Shown one piece after another: positions 1 through 7,717 of a DNA stretch of 64,000 nucleotides. Source of the stretch: Saccharopolyspora spinosa NRRL 18395 (GTDB taxonomy: Bacteria > Actinomycetota > Actinomycetes > Mycobacteriales > Pseudonocardiaceae). The position numbers and the translations under genes were made by a program. Numbering within the stretch: position 1 is the first letter of the stretch; each line of letters starts with the position of its first letter. A model generated the notes under the pieces. That model searched no databases, was not told where the DNA came from, and saw only the letters and a program-made list of their open reading frames with translations. Location: assembly GCF_000194155.1 (NCBI RefSeq), contig NZ_GL877879.1:2262520-2326519 (forward strand), read 5' to 3'.

Positions 1-1261
1 CTGAGCGGGTAGTGCTGCATGTGCGGCCCAGCCGCCGTAAGGGCGAGCATGACCGGTGCGGCCGGTGCGGTCGGAGAAGCCCTGGATACGACGGCGGGAG
101 GCGCCGTGAGTGGCGGAGTGTGGATTGCGGGCTGACGCAGATGTGGCTGGCAGCCGACGCGCCCAGGGTGCGCTGTGCCGAGCACGGGGTGACTGTGGCT
201 CGGGTGCCCTGGGCTCGGCATGGTGCCGGGCACACGCTTGTCTTTGACGCCCAGGTGGCGTGGCTGGCGGTGCGAACCTCGAAGTCAACCGTGCGGGAGT
301 TGCTGCGAATCGCATGGAAAACGGTCGGGTCGGTCATCGACCGGGTCTGGGCCGACATCTCCGCTGAGATCGACCTGCTCGACGGGGTCCGCAAGATCGG
401 GATCGACGAGGTTTCCTATAAGAAGAACCATCGCTATCTGACGATCGTGGTCGACCACGACACCGGTCGGGTCATCTGGGCCGCGCCGGGCCTGGGCGCC
501 GCCACGTTGAGCACGTTCTTCGACGAACTCGGACCCGAACGCACCGCGGCCTTGACCCACGTCAGCGCTGACGCGGCGCACTGGATCGCCTCGACGGTCA
601 CACAACGCGCCCCGCAAGCGATCTTGTGCGCCGACCCGTTTCACATCGTGGCCTGGGCCACCGACGCCATCGATACCGTCCGCCGCCAGGAATGGCGTGC
701 CCTCAAAGCACTCGCCGACACCGAACGCGCAGAACAGGACCGTCGTGTCGGCCGCCCCACTGCCGATGATCCGAAGCCGGAAACCCCACGGCAGGACCTG
801 GCCAGGGAGTTCAAAAACGCCCGCTACTCCCTGCTGAAAAATCCCGACAACCTCACCCAGGACCAAAGCCTCACCCTGAAGTGGATCACGGCTTCCAGCC
901 CCCGCCTCCACGAGGCCTACGCGTTCAAAGAGAAACTCCGCATCGTCTTCCAAGCCAGGGGTAAGCAGGGCAAACGCATCCTCGACGCCTGGATCAAAGA
1001 GGCCGGGCGCAGCACCCTGGAACCCATCCAGAAGCTCTGCAAGTCCGTGGTCCGCATCCGCGCGTCCATCGAGGCCAGCCTGGAGCACGGGCTGTCTCAG
1101 GGCCTGATCGAGTCCACTAACACCAAGATCAGACTCTTCACCCGCATGGCCTTCGGGTTCCACACGCCCCAGGCCCTGATCGCCCTCGTCATGCTCAACC
1201 TCGGCGGCCCGACACTCACCCTCCCCGGGCGCACTTAACCCACACATACGTCAGGAGAGCC
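1..1261 (+). mobile_element. ISL3-family insertion sequence, copy 1 (left part outside window)
   Basis: This is the right-hand part of the element seen complete at 15267-16743. The right terminal repeat, read inward from 1261, begins GGCTCTCCTGACG, as in the complete copy. The next eight bases (1262-1269) are TGAAATTG, the same octamer, in the same orientation relative to the element, as the target duplication of copy 2. A 963-bp antisense reading frame translates identically in both copies, so they diverged recently or not at all. The left end and its target duplication lie outside the window. Confidence 0.93.
3..1238 (+). CDS. ISL3-family transposase, 5'-truncated by window edge
   Basis: It cuts and joins the ends of the insertion sequence. 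The frame is open from base 3 and lacks about the first 30 residues present in the full copy (443 aa, 15290-16621). Visible parts are a zinc-binding N-terminal region (CGRCGRRSPGYDG followed by a second Cys/His pair), the DDE catalytic core with D in IGIDEVSYKKNHRY, D in VSADAAHW and E in LIESTNTKIR, and the family's hydrophobic C-terminal end FGFHTPQALIALVMLNL. The stop codon lies 23 bp from the element's end. Nothing suggests it is broken apart from the window edge. Confidence 0.93.
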   Translation, partial: ERVVLHVRPSRRKGEHDRCGRCGRRSPGYDGGRRREWRSVDCGLTQMWLAADAPRVRCAEHGVTVARVPWARHGAGHTLVFDAQVAWLAVRTSKSTVRELLRIAWKTVGSVIDRVWADISAEIDLLDGVRKIGIDEVSYKKNHRYLTIVVDHDTGRVIWAAPGLGAATLSTFFDELGPERTAALTHVSADAAHWIASTVTQRAPQAILCADPFHIVAWATDAIDTVRRQEWRALKALADTERAEQDRRVGRPTADDPKPETPRQDLAREFKNARYSLLKNPDNLTQDQSLTLKWITASSPRLHEAYAFKEKLRIVFQARGKQGKRILDAWIKEAGRSTLEPIQKLCKSVVRIRASIEASLEHGLSQGLIESTNTKIRLFTRMAFGFHTPQALIALVMLNLGGPTLTLPGRT

Positions 1262-1278
1262 TGAAATTGCGGTCATAG

Positions 1279-1355
1279 CACCGGGACCAGGCACCGGGAC
1301 CAGGCACTGGACCAGGTGTTGGGACCAGGCGCCGGGAGCAGGTGTTGGGGTCAGG
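1279..1355. repeat. 13-bp tandem repeat, about six units
   Basis: Six imperfect units of consensus CACCGGGACCAGG run head to tail. The first two are identical, the third is one base short, and the last overlaps the stop codon of the chorismate mutase gene on the opposite strand. The array lies between the ISL3 end and that gene. It may be a replication-slippage minisatellite; no function is visible. Confidence 0.8.
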
Positions 1356-1902
1356 GGCGGGTGCAGATCGACGGGATCGCCCGGGTCAGGCCGAGTTGGT
1401 GCAGGCAGTTCAGCCGCAGGTCGGTCCGGGCGTGCTGGAAGGCGCTGGTCAGCTGACCGTCGCAGGCCGGACGTTCGCGCAGTTGCCGGGTATCGCGCAG
1501 TTCCAGCAGAATCTCGTCGTTCAGCCGGTCGATGATCGGCCGGATCTCGCCCAGGTCGGGGCGTTCGGCCGGCCGTTCGTCGGGGTGCGCCGCCCAGCGT
1601 TCGTGCAGGGCGCGTTGGACGAGCTTGCTGGCCTCGATCTGGTCCCGGAAGACCCGCTTCGCTTCCTCCGGGTCGATGCCCAGCTCCAGCGACTTGCGGG
1701 CGACGGCGTCGAGTACCTGCTGCTCCCGCGCCGGGTCGTCGATCGGCTGGCCGGTGCCCCACTTGGCCTCCGCCACCGTGTCCGATGTGGTGACGCGCTC
1801 GGCGGCCGACCGGAGTAGCGGATCCAGCGACTCCCGTTCGCTGGTGTGGGCCGGGGATGCGAGCGTGGCGATGATGGTGCTGACGAGGAGAAGTGAACGC
1901 AC
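1351..1902 (-). CDS. Secreted chorismate mutase, AroQ-gamma type
   Basis: It converts chorismate to prephenate; AroQ-gamma enzymes are exported rather than acting in the cytoplasmic shikimate pathway. At 183 aa it matches the exported mycobacterial enzyme in size. An N-terminal signal peptide (RSLLLVSTIIATLASPAHT) precedes an all-helical domain with the family-like segment ARKSLELGIDPEEAKRVFRDQ. GTG at 1902 is chosen because AGGAGG lies 5 nt upstream; GTG at 1908 overlaps that ribosome site. The role of exported chorismate mutase is unknown. The gene is divergent from the PAP2 remnant. Confidence 0.85.
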   Translation of the reverse strand: MRSLLLVSTIIATLASPAHTSERESLDPLLRSAAERVTTSDTVAEAKWGTGQPIDDPAREQQVLDAVARKSLELGIDPEEAKRVFRDQIEASKLVQRALHERWAAHPDERPAERPDLGEIRPIIDRLNDEILLELRDTRQLRERPACDGQLTSAFQHARTDLRLNCLHQLGLTRAIPSICTRP

Positions 1903-2071
1903 GACCACCTCCTAGTCGACTACCCAGCCGAGTCAGGGTAAGGCACACCAACCGTCGGAAAGCAGGCGAAGACAGCAACTTTCAACCGTCTCACCGAACA
2001 TGTCCACACCGTCGCGCAATCCTTATCATGATCCGTAGCCAACGGGGCGGCCGCCGGTCGGTAATGTCGGA

Positions 2072-2636
2072 TTGGTGCGGAGTCTGCTGGAACTGAGCGC
2101 GGAGTGGTACCTGGCGATCGCGGAGTGGGCGACTTCGACACCGCACTGGGTGCACGCCCTCGCGCTGTTCGGCACCCAGGCGCTGCTGGCGGTGTTCGCG
2201 CTGCTGACGCTGGTCGCGTGGTGGCGAGCGGACCGGCGGCTGGCGGTCCTGGTCGCGCCGCTGCTGGCGGGCGGGGCCGCCTGGGTGGCCGCCGGGTTGG
2301 TCAAGGACGTCTTTCAGCAGGCAGGACCGGCCGTGCCGGGCGATGACGATCCCGGGCGGCACGGTCGAGAACTGCGCCGACGTTAGCATCTGGTCCTTGC
2401 CGAGCGGCCACTCGGCGACGGCCGCAGCCGTCGCCGTGGCGCTGGCGATGCTGTGGCGCCGCATCACGGCGATCGTGGTGCTTCTCGCGCTGCTCGAAGG
2501 GTTTTCGCGGATCTTCGTCGGCGTCCACTACCCGCACGACGTCTTGGCGGGGTACCTCCTTGGTGCGGTCCTGGGAGCCGCGAGCGTCTTCGCCTGCAAT
2601 GCCCTGCGATTCCAACGGAAGTCCCCGGAGCTGTGA
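2072..2636 (+). pseudogene. PAP2-family membrane phosphatase, frameshifted
   Basis: Type-2 phosphatidic acid phosphatases dephosphorylate lipid phosphates at the membrane. Two overlapping frames together give one protein. The first (from about 2072 to 2330) has hydrophobic helices and ends at VAAGLVKDVFQQ, the start of the KX6RP motif. The second (from about 2322) continues DRPCRAMTIPGG, then PSGHSATAAA and SRIFVGVHYPHD, the other two catalytic motifs. The break at about 2320-2330 sits inside KX6RP and needs loss of one or four bases to repair. It is either a real inactivating mutation or a sequencing error; the rest is well conserved. Confidence 0.8.
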
Positions 2637-2893
2637 CGATGCTGGTCGGCAGCGCCACGGCGCAAGGTGGACCTGGCCACCCCGGTCTTGGTCTTTTGGG
2701 TTGCTAGGAGTTCGTCCGGGGCAACGCGAACATATATGTCGGGGCGCACAACTCAGGATTGCTGCTGAACGAGCCTGCCGAAGACCCCCCCGTTCCGAGC
2801 GACAATCAGCAAGCTCGGAGACGTAGCGATGAGCCCGGAGCAGTCGGCGCGGCTCATCGCTAACTACGCGGTGAGGTTCGAAAGCGAGACGGC

Positions 2894-3087
2894 ATGACAT
2901 ACCCGTTAGCAAGCTGGCGCAAGAGCACCTACAACGGCCGCAACACGGGTTGCGTCGAGGTCGGCTTCGCCCCGGGGCTGGTGGGCGTCAGGGACACGAA
3001 GGATCGGGACGGTGGGACGTTAGCCGTGTCTCGGGGGCTTGGGCGCGGTTCCTCGCTGTTGTGAAGGCGGATCACTTCCGCAGGTGA
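2894..3087 (+). pseudogene. DUF397 small protein, frameshifted near its end
   Basis: The start MTYPLASWRKSTYNGRNTG, then CVEVGF and VRDTKDRDGGTLAVS, is typical of the roughly 60-residue DUF397 proteins that pair with XRE/DUF5753 regulators in actinomycetes. After TLAVS the frame goes off; the expected ending SGAWARFLAVVKADHFRR is found in the neighbouring frame up to 3087, so one base is gained or lost near 3028. A 22-codon ORF (2829-2897, MSPEQSARLIANYA…) overlaps the start by ATGA and may be the last scrap of its usual partner. Confidence 0.7.
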
Positions 3088-3109
3088 CGGACGTTTTGGC
3101 CGGTCAAAA

Positions 3110-3166
3110 GCCGTGAGTCTGTTGGTCAGCCATAGCTGCCTGCTATGGCTGACCAAGACTCACGGC
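3110..3166. terminator. Long hairpin with CGTGAGT…ACTCACG ends
   Basis: Arms 3110-3135 and 3143-3166 pair almost perfectly (one 2-nt bulge), giving about 24 bp of stem with a 7-nt loop. It lies just beyond the DUF418 stop codon on the minus strand and after the DUF397 remnant on the plus strand, so it could end transcription from both sides. It shares terminal CGTGAGT/ACTCACG with the hairpin at 51742-51783 although the inner stems differ. Confidence 0.7.
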
Positions 3167-3173
3167 CCCGTGG

Positions 3174-4319
3174 TCACCGTTGGGGGAGCTTGTAGGCCCA
3201 GTTCCAGGCCGCTTCGAGGGGGCCTCGTTCGAAGTGCCGGAGCCACCACGTCGACAGGGCCATGAACGTTGCGCAGATCGCCGCCCAGATCACCAGGACC
3301 CACCACGGGCGGGCCCAGTCGAAGCGCGTTGCCAGGCCGAATCCCCAGCCGTAGCACAGGATCGTCGCCACGAGGTTCTGGAAGACGTAGCAGGACAACG
3401 CCGTTCGGCCGACCGAGGTCAGTCCCCGGTGCAGCGGCCCGGGGGCACCGCGCATAGCGCCGACCACCGAGGGGATCAGGCCGAGCAGGCCCAGCGCGAT
3501 GATCGGCGGCAGGATGTAGCGGTCCACCATGAACCAGCCGTGCCCCGCGTAAACGGTGACCAGGTTCAACGGCACGCCGAGGCCGAACCCGAACAGCATC
3601 AGCCGGTTCCGCAGCCGTTGCCCCTCGGGCGCGAACACACCTGCGCGGTACAGCCGGGCGCCGATCAGGAACAGCGCCGTGGACATCGGGATGATGAAGA
3701 TCGCTTCGCTCCGGTAGGTCCCCCAGTCGGCGATCCGCGACGAGAGTTGGTCGAGGTAGCTGCCGGAGGCGTACAGCTGCGACGGCTCGCCGCCACCGCC
3801 GGTTGATGCGTGTCCGCTCAGGAGGCCGAACGTGCACACGCCGATGAACGCGACGTGCAGCGAGGCCATCGTGATCGTCCAGCCCCTGATCGCCCGCTCG
3901 CTGCGGCCGATCAGGTACGCGACCAGCATCGACGTCACCGCGTAGCTCATCAGCACGTCGAACTCGAAGATCAGCACGTAGTGCAGCAGGCCCTCGGTGA
4001 ACAGCAGCGCCGCCCGCCACAGGTACCAGCCGGGCCAGCGCCCGCGCCGCCGCAGCGCCGACCGGTACTGCAGTTCCAGGCCGATGCCGAACAGCAGCGT
4101 GAGCAGCGCCAGGAACTTGCCGTTGGCGAGGAAGCGGATGGCCGCCTCGATGTTCGCGGGGATCGTCCCGGTGGCCACCGCGGTCAGCGAGCCGGCGGGT
4201 CCTTCTGGGTCGGTGAAGATCCAGATGTTGGTACCCAGCGTGCCTAGGATGGCGACGCCGCGGATGACGTCTATCGCGGTGATCCTTCTGGAGGTGGGTG
4301 CTTGCTGTAGGTCGGTCAT
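3174..4319 (-). CDS. DUF418-family integral membrane protein
   Basis: A 381-aa polytopic membrane protein of the YeiB/DUF418 type. It opens with RRITAIDVIRGVAILGTLGTN, the usual first segment of this family, then has repeated hydrophobic helices, FLALLTLLFGIG and a C-terminal STWWLRHFERGPLEAAWN resembling the DUF418 signature. The biochemical role is not established; family members are often suspected in transport or lipid/acyl modification. It is transcribed divergently from the TetR gene at 4436, with palindromes between them, so it is the likely target of that regulator. Confidence 0.82.
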   Translation of the reverse strand: MTDLQQAPTSRRITAIDVIRGVAILGTLGTNIWIFTDPEGPAGSLTAVATGTIPANIEAAIRFLANGKFLALLTLLFGIGLELQYRSALRRRGRWPGWYLWRAALLFTEGLLHYVLIFEFDVLMSYAVTSMLVAYLIGRSERAIRGWTITMASLHVAFIGVCTFGLLSGHASTGGGGEPSQLYASGSYLDQLSSRIADWGTYRSEAIFIIPMSTALFLIGARLYRAGVFAPEGQRLRNRLMLFGFGLGVPLNLVTVYAGHGWFMVDRYILPPIIALGLLGLIPSVVGAMRGAPGPLHRGLTSVGRTALSCYVFQNLVATILCYGWGFGLATRFDWARPWWVLVIWAAICATFMALSTWWLRHFERGPLEAAWNWAYKLPQR

Positions 4320-4382
4320 GGATTCCCCAGTCGTACGAACTCGCCTCCGCTGTTACGGAGCGTTACGATGCAAGTGCATGGT

Positions 4383-4420
4383 AAACCGTTGATCGGTCGG
4401 TTTGCAATGCGGTCGCATTG
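4383..4420. promoter_or_regulatory. Two palindromes in the DUF418/tetR divergent promoter (likely TetR operator)
   Basis: CAATGCG-GT-CGCATTG (4405-4420) is a perfect inverted repeat ending 15 bp before the tetR start. Just upstream AAACCG (4383-4388) and CGGTTT (4398-4403) form a second inverted pair. Position and size fit operators bound by TetR dimers controlling both divergent genes. No protein-DNA evidence exists here. Confidence 0.55.
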
Positions 4421-4435
4421 GAAAGGTGCAGGAGC

Positions 4436-5047
4436 GTGCCCAAGCAGGTGGACCACGAGGCCCGGCGGATCCAGATCGCCGAGGCGCTGATGCGGCTGGC
4501 CAGCCGAGGCGGCCTGGAAGCGGTGAGCCTGCGTGACGTCGCGGCGGAAGCAGGCGTCTCGATGGGCGCGGTGCAGCACTACTTCAAGTCGAAGGACGAG
4601 ATGCTGACCTTCGCGATGAACCACGTGAACAAACGCGCCGAGCAGCGGATCGTGGGGCAGCTGACGAGCATGCCGACGCGGCCGGAGGCGCGGGTGGTGA
4701 TGCGGACGCTGATGCTCGAGATGCTGGCGTTGTCCGACGACAGCCGCATGGAGTACCTGACGCACGTGGCGTTCTTCCTGCGAGCACTGGCGTCGCCGGA
4801 ATTGGCGGAGCACTACCGCGAGCAGTGGCCGCGACTGGAAGCATGGGTGGCTGGCGAGCTCCGGTTCGCGCAGGAAGCCGGAGAACTGCCGGCCGACCGG
4901 AACCCGGAAAGAGAAGCCGAAGCCCTGCTCCTGATCCCGGACGGCCTATCGGTGGGCCTGCTCCTGGGGCAACGCACTAGCGAAGAAGCGATCAGATCGA
5001 TCGACTATCACCTGGACCGCCTCTTCGGAACGTACACAGTGGACTGA
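4436..5047 (+). CDS. TetR-family transcriptional regulator
   Basis: A 203-aa repressor-type protein. The N-terminal helix-turn-helix covers about residues 10-55 (RIQIAEALMRLASRGGLEAV, then DVAAEAGVSMGAVQHYFKSK), followed by an all-helical ligand domain with no close relative recognised. GTG at 4436 is preferred over TTG at 4418 because AAAGG (4422-4426) lies at a good distance. It is divergent from the DUF418 membrane protein, the arrangement expected for a local repressor of that gene and itself. Confidence 0.85.
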   Translation: MPKQVDHEARRIQIAEALMRLASRGGLEAVSLRDVAAEAGVSMGAVQHYFKSKDEMLTFAMNHVNKRAEQRIVGQLTSMPTRPEARVVMRTLMLEMLALSDDSRMEYLTHVAFFLRALASPELAEHYREQWPRLEAWVAGELRFAQEAGELPADRNPEREAEALLLIPDGLSVGLLLGQRTSEEAIRSIDYHLDRLFGTYTVD

Positions 5048-5351
5048 GCGACTTGCTGGGTTTCGCGCTCAGATCGAGGGGCCGTAACGTTCATGACTAC
5101 GCAACTCTGTCTCCGGTTTCGACGGCCACGATCAGCCTGCGGGCACAGCACCAGATCGCGAATCATGATCTCGAGTAACAGCGGTGGCCGACGGCGACGA
5201 TCGCAATGAACAACTTGCGCTGTTCGAGGCGTTGAACGCTGCGTTTCAGCTTGCGCGAGTTCGGGGTGTTCTTCCCGCAGCCGAGCCACGCTTTCTTCGA
5301 ACGGGCCCCGGTACGCGTCGCCAAAATATTAGGCCGAACGGCGGTACGGGA
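5048..5351. other. Intergenic stretch, possible gene remnant
   Basis: About 300 bp between the TetR stop and the YigZ stop. The minus strand can be read as a short Glu/Arg-rich piece (AYRGPFEESVARLREEHPEL) that then loses its frame, which may be the decayed tail of a coding gene. No start, ribosome site or recognisable domain is present, so no gene is called. Confidence 0.3.
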
Positions 5352-5972
5352 TCAGGGTTCCATTTCGGCGTAGGTGAGGTCGCCCAGCTCTCCTTCGGCG
5401 GCCCCGCCCGTGGCTTCCGCCAGCCAGGTCCGGAAGGTGTCCACTTCGGACTCCGGGACGTTGATGCGGAAGCGGACCTCGGCTTGGTAGTCCGTGTCCG
5501 CCACCTGGTATCCCGCCGAGCGCAGGTCGTTGTCCAGCCTTCCGGCCAGCAGGTAGTCCACCGTGGTCGTCACGGTGCGGACCGGGCGGCGTTCGAGCAG
5601 GCCCACGTGGTCCAGCGCGGCCGACACCGCGCCGCCGTAGGCGCGCACCAGGCCGCCCGCGCCGAGCAGCATCCCGCCGAAGTAGCGGGTCACCACCGCG
5701 ACCGCGTTGGTGATCTCGTTGCGGCGCAGCACTTCCAGCATCGGCACACCCGCCGTGCCCGCCGGCTCGCCGTCGTCGCTGGACTTCTGAAACTCCCCGG
5801 AGTCGCCGAGGACGAACGCGGAGCAGTGGTGCCGCGCGTCGTGGTGCAGCCGGCGGCGCTGCTGGATGAATTCCCGCGCTTCCGCCTCGGTGGTCACCCG
5901 CGCGAGCGCGCACAGGAAACGAGACTTCTTCACCTCCAGCTCGTGCTCACCCGGCCGCTTGATCGTCCGCAT
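5352..5972 (-). CDS. YigZ/IMPACT-family protein
   Basis: A 206-aa member of the UPF0029/IMPACT family. It has the conserved core SRFLCALARV, HHDARHHCSAFVLGD, SDDGEPAGTAGVPMLEVL and VTRYFGGMLLGAGGLVRAYG, then the ferredoxin-like C-terminal domain of bacterial YigZ. The molecular function is unproven; eukaryotic IMPACT modulates translational control. The start at 5972 is chosen because GGGAG lies 4-8 nt upstream and residue 1 begins the conserved region. It appears to be a single-gene unit. Confidence 0.88.
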   Translation of the reverse strand: MRTIKRPGEHELEVKKSRFLCALARVTTEAEAREFIQQRRRLHHDARHHCSAFVLGDSGEFQKSSDDGEPAGTAGVPMLEVLRRNEITNAVAVVTRYFGGMLLGAGGLVRAYGGAVSAALDHVGLLERRPVRTVTTTVDYLLAGRLDNDLRSAGYQVADTDYQAEVRFRINVPESEVDTFRTWLAEATGGAAEGELGDLTYAEMEP

Positions 5973-6124
5973 CGGTCTCCCTTGTCCAGTGACGCCCGCC
6001 ACGGCGGCGCAGCGCGCTCCGGGGCATCCTCCCATTCCGGAAACTGTGCAGGTCAGCGCGGTGATCCGGGCTCGAGGAGGTGGCGATTTCCGTTGTGGGC
6101 CGCGGCCACGTAACGTCCCCCCTC

Positions 6125-6322
6125 ATGGAGCAATCATCGAGCCCGTTTGAACCAGGCACGCGGGTGCGCGCCACGTTCGGCCGGTTCCGTGATCAGGTCG
6201 GCACGGTGGTGGAGACCGCCACCGGTCTCCCTGAAGTCTTCGGCGGTCCGGTCCTCTGGGTGCGGTTCGACGGAGCCGACGATCCCGGCCTGGTCGCAGG
6301 CAGATTTCTGGAAGCCGCCTGA
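6125..6322 (+). CDS. Small KOW/SH3-like protein of unknown function
   Basis: A 65-aa protein with the pattern GTRVRATFGRFRDQVGTVVE…VLWVRFDG, resembling a KOW or small SH3-like beta-barrel. No enzyme motif is visible. Codon bias is normal for the genome. It ends 28 bp before a pair of palindromic repeats and converges on the MetE-like gene. Start is ATG 6125; the ribosome site is weak. Confidence 0.55.
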   Translation: MEQSSSPFEPGTRVRATFGRFRDQVGTVVETATGLPEVFGGPVLWVRFDGADDPGLVAGRFLEAA

Positions 6323-6340
6323 CGCCCGCGCCGGCCGCGG

Positions 6341-6410
6341 GTGGTCCCCAGTTTCAATTGAAACCTCGCGGACCACCCCGGGGTCCACAGTTTCAATTGA
6401 AACTGTGGAG
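6341..6410. repeat. Pair of TTTCAATTGAAA palindromes between convergent genes
   Basis: GTTTCAATTGAAAC occurs at 6351-6364 and again at 6390-6403, 39 bp apart. The second extends to a perfect 24-bp palindrome (6385-6408, arms starting CCACAG). The two are embedded in a larger inverted arrangement, GTGGTCC (6341-6347) with GGACCAC (6371-6377). The core is the one found three times in mccA (25173-25270). Here it may also work as a two-way terminator. Confidence 0.85.
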
Positions 6411-6434
6411 TGCCCCCTGCCGGTCCGAGCGGGC

Positions 6435-7556
6435 TCAGCCCCAAACCTCGGCGGCGGTTTCCACGACCAGTCGCAACTTCGCCACTTCCTCCTCGTAGCT
6501 CAGCGCGTTGCCGTCCTTGGTGGAGGCGAAGCCGCACTGCGGCGAGAGGCACAGCTGGTCGAGGTCGACGTACTTGGCGGCCTCCTCGATCCGGCGCTTT
6601 AGCGCGTCCTTCGACTCCAGCTCGCCGCGCTTGGTGGTGATCAGCCCGAGCACCACGGCCTTGCCCTTCGGCACGAACCGCAGCGGCGCGAAGCCGCCGG
6701 AGCGCGCGTCGTCGAACTCCAGGAAGAACCCGTCCACCTCGAGTTCGCTGAACAGCGCCTCGGCGACGAAGTCGTAGCCGCCCTCGGCGACCCACGAGGA
6801 CCGGAAGTTCCCGCGGCACAGGTGGGTGGTGACCGACAGCGTGTCCGGCCGGCCACGCAGCGAGTCGTTGATCAGCGCGATGGTCTGCAGGTGCGCGTGC
6901 TCGGCGTCGTCGCCGCGCGCGGCCAGCTGCGCGCGCTGCTTCGGGTCGTTCAGGTACGCCAGGCTCGTGTCGTCGAGCTGCAGGTAGTGGCAGCCGAGAT
7001 CGGCCAGCGCGCGCACCTCGGCGCGGTAGGCCGCGGCGAGGTCGGCGCGGAACTCGGCCAGGCCCGGGTACGCGGTCTCGTCGATGGCCGCCCGGCCGCC
7101 GCGGTAGTGCAGCATGCCCGGGGACGGGATGGTCAGCTTCGGTGTTGCGGTGGTCACGCGCTCGGCGAGCGCGGTGAACGCGTCCGCGAAGATCGTCGAG
7201 CTCAGCCCGATCCGGTCGGTCACCCGCAGGCCGGGGGTGGCGAACTCGATGTCGCCCTGCTCGTTGTGGAACTGCACCTTGAGGTCGGAGTCCGCCACCT
7301 TCTCGACGCCGTCGAGCTGGTAGAGGAAGTCCATGTGCCACGAGCTGCGGCGGAACTCGCCGTCGGTGGCGCCGTGCAGGCCGACCTCTTCCTGCATGGC
7401 GACGACTTCGGTGATCGCCTCGTCCTCGATCCGGCGCAGTTCGGCGTCGTCGATGCGGCCTGCTGCGTGTTCGTCACGGGCGTCGAGAAGACGCTGCGGG
7501 CGGAGCAGGCTGCCGACGTGGTCGGCGCGGAACGGGGGTGCGACGCGCGGGCTCAT
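6435..7556 (-). CDS. Cobalamin-independent methionine synthase-like protein (MetE C-terminal family)
   Basis: At 373 aa it has only the catalytic zinc-dependent half of MetE, like the YxjG/YxjH proteins. The fold starts PPFRADHVGSLLRP; zinc ligands are expected in THLCRGNF, the glutamate of the FFLEFDD strand region and the Cys of CLSPQCGF. It probably transfers a methyl group to a thiol such as homocysteine, but the methyl donor is unknown because the folate-binding N-terminal half of MetE is absent. ATG 7556 begins the conserved block. Divergent from the FAD monooxygenase. Confidence 0.8.
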   Translation of the reverse strand: MSPRVAPPFRADHVGSLLRPQRLLDARDEHAAGRIDDAELRRIEDEAITEVVAMQEEVGLHGATDGEFRRSSWHMDFLYQLDGVEKVADSDLKVQFHNEQGDIEFATPGLRVTDRIGLSSTIFADAFTALAERVTTATPKLTIPSPGMLHYRGGRAAIDETAYPGLAEFRADLAAAYRAEVRALADLGCHYLQLDDTSLAYLNDPKQRAQLAARGDDAEHAHLQTIALINDSLRGRPDTLSVTTHLCRGNFRSSWVAEGGYDFVAEALFSELEVDGFFLEFDDARSGGFAPLRFVPKGKAVVLGLITTKRGELESKDALKRRIEEAAKYVDLDQLCLSPQCGFASTKDGNALSYEEEVAKLRLVVETAAEVWG

Positions 7557-7717
7557 GCACGCAACATAGTTTGCGAATGCGATCGTGCCTAGTCGTGATT
7601 TCAACCATCTTCGCTGGCCAGGCAATCGGGATGTTCGCTGTGTGTGAGCAAGGACAATTCGGTATTTCCGGTCGAGTGGATAAACTCGAGCTCGATAACC
7701 GACGTCGGGGATGACGG

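Noticed and set aside
2072..2636. Programmed ribosomal frameshift in the PAP2 gene
   Set aside because: No slippery heptamer or downstream stimulatory structure at the break; a mutation or read error is simpler.
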